Shown piece by piece: positions 60,063-64,000 of a stretch of 64,000 nucleotides of DNA; the stretch's first letter is position 1, and each line of letters begins with the position of its first letter. The DNA is from Gammaproteobacteria bacterium (GTDB lineage: Bacteria; Pseudomonadota; Gammaproteobacteria; Competibacterales; Competibacteraceae). Where the stretch lies: the NCBI GenBank assembly GCA_024235135.1, contig JACKMZ010000013.1:1-64000 (forward strand), written 5' to 3'. The position numbers and the translations under genes were made by a program. The notes under the pieces were generated by a model. The model had not been told where the DNA came from. It did not search any database and worked only from the letters and a program-made list of their open reading frames with translations.

Positions 60063-61268
60063 ATGAACGACGCCTATATTTGCGACGCGATCCGTACGCC
60101 TTTCGGACGATACGGGGGCGTGCTGGCCGGCGTTCGCGCCGACGATCTGGCGGCGCTGCCCATCAAGGCCCTGATGGAGCGCAACAATCGGGTGGATTGG
60201 CGGGAACTGGACGACGTGATCTATGGTTGCGCCAACCAGGCGGGCGAGGACAACCGCAACGTCGCGCGCATGGCGGCATTGCTCTCCGGTCTGCCCGTCG
60301 AGGTATCCGGCGCCACGCTCAACCGGTTATGCGGTTCCAGTTTGGACGCCGTGGGCACGGCCGCTCGCGCTATCAAGGCCGGAGAGGCGGATCTGCTGAT
60401 TGGCGGTGGCGTGGAGAGCATGTCCCGTGCTCCCTTCGTCATGGGTAAAGCCGCCAGTGCGTTTTCGCGCAGCATGAAAATCGAGGACACCACCATCGGC
60501 TGGCGCTTCGTCAATCCGCTGATGAAAGCCCAGTACGGTGTCGATTCGATGCCGGAAACCGCGGAAAACGTGGCCGAGGAATTCGGCATTTCCCGTGAAG
60601 ATCAAGATGCCTTCGCCCTGCGCAGCCAGCACCGCTACGAACGGGCTCGCGCTTCGGGATTTTTCGGGAGCGAACTGATTCCGGTTCGGATTTCCAAGCC
60701 CAAAGGCGAGGACCTCTGCATCGAAGCCGATGAACATCCGCGACCGGAAACCACGCTAACGAACTTGGCGAAGCTCAAAGGCGTGGTCAAGGCAGGCGGT
60801 ACGGTCACGGCGGGTAATTCCTCCGGGGTCAACGATGGCGCCTGCGCCTTGCTGTTGGCGTCTGAAGCCGGGTTGAAACGCCACGGTCTGACGCCCCGTG
60901 CGCGGATAGTCGCGATGGCGGCCGTCGGTGTGGCGCCGCGCATCATGGGGTTCGGACCCGCGCCGGCGATGCGCAAGGTTCTTGCCAAGGCGGGCCTGAC
61001 GCTGCAGGCCATGGATGTCATCGAACTCAACGAAGCCTTCGCCGCGCAGGCGTTGGCCGTATTGCGCGACCACGGCCTGGCCGACGACGCCCCGCAGGTG
61101 AATCCCAACGGCGGGGCCATTGCCATTGGCCATCCCTTGGGCGCTTCGGGGGCCCGTCTGGTGACCACCGCACTCAACCAGTTGCAGCGCAGCCAGGGTC
61201 GATACGGGCTGTGCACCATGTGTATCGGCGTCGGTCAGGGGATCGCGCTGATCATCGAGCGCCTGTAG
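60063..61268 (+). CDS. pcaF: 3-oxoadipyl-CoA thiolase
   Basis: A 401-residue thiolase. The nucleophile is Cys90 in LNRLCGSSLDAVGTAARA, with the second-half motifs NPNGGAIAIGHPLGASGARL (His) and CTMCIGVGQG (Cys). The N-terminus DAYICDAIRTPFGRYGG is that of PcaF/PaaJ enzymes. It splits 3-oxoadipyl-CoA into succinyl-CoA and acetyl-CoA, the final step. Four bases separate it from boxA. Confidence 0.93.
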   Translation: MNDAYICDAIRTPFGRYGGVLAGVRADDLAALPIKALMERNNRVDWRELDDVIYGCANQAGEDNRNVARMAALLSGLPVEVSGATLNRLCGSSLDAVGTAARAIKAGEADLLIGGGVESMSRAPFVMGKAASAFSRSMKIEDTTIGWRFVNPLMKAQYGVDSMPETAENVAEEFGISREDQDAFALRSQHRYERARASGFFGSELIPVRISKPKGEDLCIEADEHPRPETTLTNLAKLKGVVKAGGTVTAGNSSGVNDGACALLLASEAGLKRHGLTPRARIVAMAAVGVAPRIMGFGPAPAMRKVLAKAGLTLQAMDVIELNEAFAAQALAVLRDHGLADDAPQVNPNGGAIAIGHPLGASGARLVTTALNQLQRSQGRYGLCTMCIGVGQGIALIIERL

Positions 61269-61503
61269 CGCGCTTGCGGTAGGCGGCGCGTTATCCAAGC
61301 CCGGACACGAAGTAGGGTCGTGAACCGCTGCAAACAGGAAATCTCCCGACGGCCGGGACCACCCGAGCCGTTCGCCAAGGGATTGCATCCGACTGAATCG
61401 ATGCCCCGTCTTCCGGTTAGCAATCCGAAATGGGGTTCGATAACAGGCGAAGTAAAAAAGTCCCATAGCTTAAAAAACCACTTAAATTGAGGAAGCAGCC
61501 GCG

Positions 61504-63369
61504 ATGTCGAAGCCACCTTTTGCCAAAATTAACTTCGGACGCGCCGCCGTCGATGTCAGTTCGTTCGAGGACGGCAGCATGGTCCTACGTGCCGCGCAAC
61601 GATTGGAACCCTACCCGCGCAGCGTGGGCGCCATGCTGGAACACTGGGCCAGGGAGACGCCCGAGCAAACATTTCTAGCGGAGCGCGCTGGCGACGGTTG
61701 GCGTCGCATCAGTTACGCCGACACTTTGAGCGCCGTGCGCAGCATCGCTCAAGCGTTCCTCAATCGGCGGCTGTCGGCGGAGCGCCCGGTGGCGATCCTG
61801 TCCGACAACAGCATCGATCATGCCCTGGTCGCTTTGGGCGCCATGCACGCCGGCATTCCGGTGGCCCCGATATCGGCCTCTTATTCCTTGCTGTCCACGG
61901 ATTACGGCAAGCTGAAACACACCCTGGGGCTGGTGGCGCCCGGCTTGATTTTCGTCGCCAACGGCGCCCCATTCACCGCTGCATTGAACGCAGTCGACCT
62001 GGGTGGAGCGGAATTGGTGGTCGGCGCTAATCCGCCCGAAGGCGTTCCGGCCACCCTGTTGGCCGAACTGATGCAGACCACGGCCACCGCCGAGGTCGAT
62101 GACGCATTGAATCGCATCGGTCCCGATACCACGGCCAAGATCCTGTTCACGTCGGGTTCCACGGGCATGCCCAAAGGGGTCATCAACACCCACGGCATGT
62201 TGTGTTCCAATCAGCAGTCCTTGACGCAACTTTGGCCCTTTCTTTCGGAAAAGCCTCCGGTCATCGTCGACTGGCTGCCGTGGAATCACGTATTCGGCGG
62301 CAATTTCTGCTTCAACATGATGCTACGCCACGGCGGTTCGATTTATATCGACGACGGCAAGGCGACCCCCCAACTGATCAAGAAAACCGTGGCGAACCTG
62401 CGGGAAATATCGCCGACGATTTACTTCAACGTTCCGCGTGGCTACGACATGTTGCTGCCGTACCTGGAGCAGGACGAAGAACTGCGGAACAGCTTTTTCA
62501 AGAACCTGGATTTGATTTTCTATGCGGCCGCCGCCTTGCCGCCGCATCTATGGACCCGCTTGGAAGACGTTGCGGTCACCGCGCTGGGTAAGCGGGTGCC
62601 GATGGTATCCGGATGGGGTTCCACCGAAACCTCGCCGCTGATCACCGTCGTGAACTATCCCATCGATCGCTCCGGGGTCATCGGCCTGCCGATACCCGGT
62701 TGCCAGATCAAGATGGTGCCGAACTTCGGCAAGATGGAAATGCGCATCCGTGGGCCGAACATCACGCCCGGCTATTACAAGCGTGACGATTTGACCCGGA
62801 AAGAATTCGATGAGGAGGGTTGGTACTGCATCGGCGACGCCGGCAAGCTCGCCGACCCGGATCATCCCGAGCTGGGCATCGAGTTCGACGGACGGGTTTC
62901 CGAGGATTTCAAGCTGCTTTCCGGCACCTGGGTCAGCGTCGGCAGCGTCCGCTTGAAAGCGATTTCGACCGGTACGCCAGTGATTCAGGATGCCGTGGTG
63001 ACCGGACACGATCGCGAGGAAATCGGGTTGCTGGTATTTCCCAGCGAAGAAGGCTGCCGCAGCCTGTGTCCCGATGCGCCGGCGGACGCGACGCTGGCGG
63101 AACTGATCCGTGACTCCCGCGTGCGCAATCACGTGGCGATCACCTTGAAAAAACTGGTGGCGGAATCCACCGGCAGTTCCACGCGCCCGACCCGGATGCT
63201 GCTGATGGAAGAGCTTCCCTCCATCGACGCGAACGAAATCACCGACAAGGGCTATATCAATCAGCGGGGCGTGCTGGCGCGCCGCGTCGCTCTGGTCGAA
63301 CGCCTGTACGCGGATGCGGCGGCGGGAGACGTGATCGTGTGCGAGCGCGGCAAAAAGACCTCCGCCTGA
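61504..63369 (+). CDS. Feruloyl-CoA synthase-like acyl-CoA ligase
   Basis: A 621-residue AMP-forming ligase. The P-loop is ILFTSGSTGMPKGV, with DWLPWNHVFGGNFCFNMMLRHGGSIYIDDG and SGWGSTETSPL. The pattern, including RRISYADTLSAVRSIAQAFLNR, is that of feruloyl-CoA synthases rather than fatty acyl ligases. It lies 235 bases after the thiolase. Feruloyl-CoA synthase-like ligases occur in several box clusters with unclear substrate; hydroxycinnamates or another aromatic acid are candidates. GAGGAAGCAGCCGCG is the likely ribosome site. Confidence 0.88.
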   Translation: MSKPPFAKINFGRAAVDVSSFEDGSMVLRAAQRLEPYPRSVGAMLEHWARETPEQTFLAERAGDGWRRISYADTLSAVRSIAQAFLNRRLSAERPVAILSDNSIDHALVALGAMHAGIPVAPISASYSLLSTDYGKLKHTLGLVAPGLIFVANGAPFTAALNAVDLGGAELVVGANPPEGVPATLLAELMQTTATAEVDDALNRIGPDTTAKILFTSGSTGMPKGVINTHGMLCSNQQSLTQLWPFLSEKPPVIVDWLPWNHVFGGNFCFNMMLRHGGSIYIDDGKATPQLIKKTVANLREISPTIYFNVPRGYDMLLPYLEQDEELRNSFFKNLDLIFYAAAALPPHLWTRLEDVAVTALGKRVPMVSGWGSTETSPLITVVNYPIDRSGVIGLPIPGCQIKMVPNFGKMEMRIRGPNITPGYYKRDDLTRKEFDEEGWYCIGDAGKLADPDHPELGIEFDGRVSEDFKLLSGTWVSVGSVRLKAISTGTPVIQDAVVTGHDREEIGLLVFPSEEGCRSLCPDAPADATLAELIRDSRVRNHVAITLKKLVAESTGSSTRPTRMLLMEELPSIDANEITDKGYINQRGVLARRVALVERLYADAAAGDVIVCERGKKTSA

Positions 63370-63378
63370 GTTTGGAAC

Positions 63379-63413
63379 CTTGCCGAACAGGCGCGATGGC
63401 GTCGTTCGGCAAG
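63379..63413 (+). repeat. 10-bp hairpin after the ligase gene
   Basis: CTTGCCGAAC (63379-63388) is perfectly inverted as GTTCGGCAAG (63404-63413) with a 15-base loop and no T-run. It marks the end of the ligase message or separates it from the thiolase. Confidence 0.5.
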
Positions 63414-63521
63414 GGGCCGCACGGGCGCGCTTATGCTCAATCGTGAGGCCGTTACGGCCTGGCCGGCGGTCGCCGCTTGATCCCAACGAACGCAACGGAT
63501 AATTGATTAGGAGTCCTGCAG

Positions 63522-64000
63522 ATGAGTTACACCTACCAAGATGTCTGGCTGGTGAACGGCCAACGCACGGGTTTTGCCGACTATAACAGCACCCTGCGCG
63601 AGATTTCGCCGATCGATCTCGGTATCGCCGCCGCCCGCGCCGCGCTGGAATGCGCTCAGGTGCCGGCCACCGATATTGGCCAGACCTTTGCCGGCAATAT
63701 GGCGCAAAGCAGCTTTGACGCCTATTACCTGGCGCGGCACATTGGGCTTTACGCCGGGGTTCCCCAGCATCGGCCGGCCTTGCAGGTACAACGCCTGTGC
63801 TGTTCCGGTTTCGAGGCCATTTTGCAAGGCGCGGATGCGATGCAACTGGGACGGATAGAGGCGGCCTTGTGCGTCGGTACCGAATCGATGTCCCGCAACC
63901 CGATAGCCGCCTACACCATGCGCAGCGGCTACCGCATGGGCAAGGTGGATTTTCGCGATTTTCTCTGGGAAGCCACGCTGGACACCGCATCCAATACCCG
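63522..64000 (+). CDS. Thiolase (acetyl-CoA acetyltransferase family), N-terminal part
   Basis: The frame runs off the window after about 159 codons. It has VWLVNGQRTGFADYN at the start and the nucleophile Cys93 in VQRLCCSGFEAILQGADAM, typical of thiolase N-terminal domains. AGGAG lies 9-10 bases upstream. Its lower similarity to PcaF suggests a different acyl-CoA, perhaps a chain-shortening step for the substrate of the adjacent ligase. The C-terminal His and Cys are outside the window. Confidence 0.9.
   Translation, partial: MSYTYQDVWLVNGQRTGFADYNSTLREISPIDLGIAAARAALECAQVPATDIGQTFAGNMAQSSFDAYYLARHIGLYAGVPQHRPALQVQRLCCSGFEAILQGADAMQLGRIEAALCVGTESMSRNPIAAYTMRSGYRMGKVDFRDFLWEATLDTASNT

Overview
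The window reads as part of a secondary replicon (large plasmid or chromid) of a proteobacterium with moderately high GC coding regions. The evidence for a separate replicon is a Rep_3-type initiator (9965-11356, minus) next to an AT-rich field of at least ten 18-bp iterons (11448-12119), followed by parA and parB genes transcribed away from each other over two identical palindromes. The aerobic box pathway, LivKHMGF-type transporter, FdsAB-type formate dehydrogenase and bufferin-type peptide all fit beta- or gammaproteobacteria. I cannot name the species from sequence alone.

Region 1 (1-17.6 kb) is the replicon backbone plus accessory genes. It holds an efflux operon (DUF3302, HlyD-type adaptor, outer-membrane lipoprotein), small stress or membrane proteins (DUF302, HdeD, DUF4112), a pirin, an SDR, rep-iterons, trxC and parAB. 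It is littered with decayed genes: a DUF1254/DUF1214 remnant, three TnpB or IS605-type scars, a fumC scrap, an NmrA-like SDR tail and the N-terminus of an alkylsulfatase. A perfect palindrome carrying two opposed consensus DnaA boxes lies at 16667-16695.

Region 2 (17.7-29.2 kb) looks like one regulatory neighbourhood. It contains a BufA1 bufferin precursor, a DoxX protein, a protoglobin-like protein that has lost the heme-ligand residues, and a GAF-PAS-AAA+ sigma54 activator. After a terminator and a near-perfect -24/-12 promoter come a GMC oxidoreductase, a glycogen-debranching-type glucosidase, a DoxX-DoxX-NDH-2 fusion and an MFS transporter. The bufferin maturation genes bufB and bufC are absent here.

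Region 3 (29.2-33.7 kb) holds orphan genes: an M91/NleD-like zinc protease, an RmlD-like SDR, an HNH-nuclease-like protein and a HAD phosphatase.

Region 4 (34.1-64 kb) is an almost complete aerobic benzoate (box) gene cluster. It has the BoxR regulator, thioesterases, an enoyl-CoA hydratase, an MBL hydrolase, NAD-dependent formate dehydrogenase, a five-gene ABC importer, benzoate-CoA ligase, DUF4863, BoxD, BoxC, BoxB, BoxA, 3-oxoadipyl-CoA thiolase, a feruloyl-CoA-synthase-like ligase and the start of another thiolase. Benzoate is imported, activated to benzoyl-CoA, epoxidised by BoxAB and opened by BoxC with release of formate. The aldehyde is oxidised by BoxD, and beta-oxidation then yields succinyl-CoA and acetyl-CoA. 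The adjacent formate dehydrogenase can recover the formate as NADH. The 3-hydroxyadipyl-CoA dehydrogenase is not in the window and may lie beyond its right edge. A shared 14-mer, ATGCAAYATAATGC, occurs in two of the cluster's divergent promoter regions and is the best candidate for the BoxR operator.
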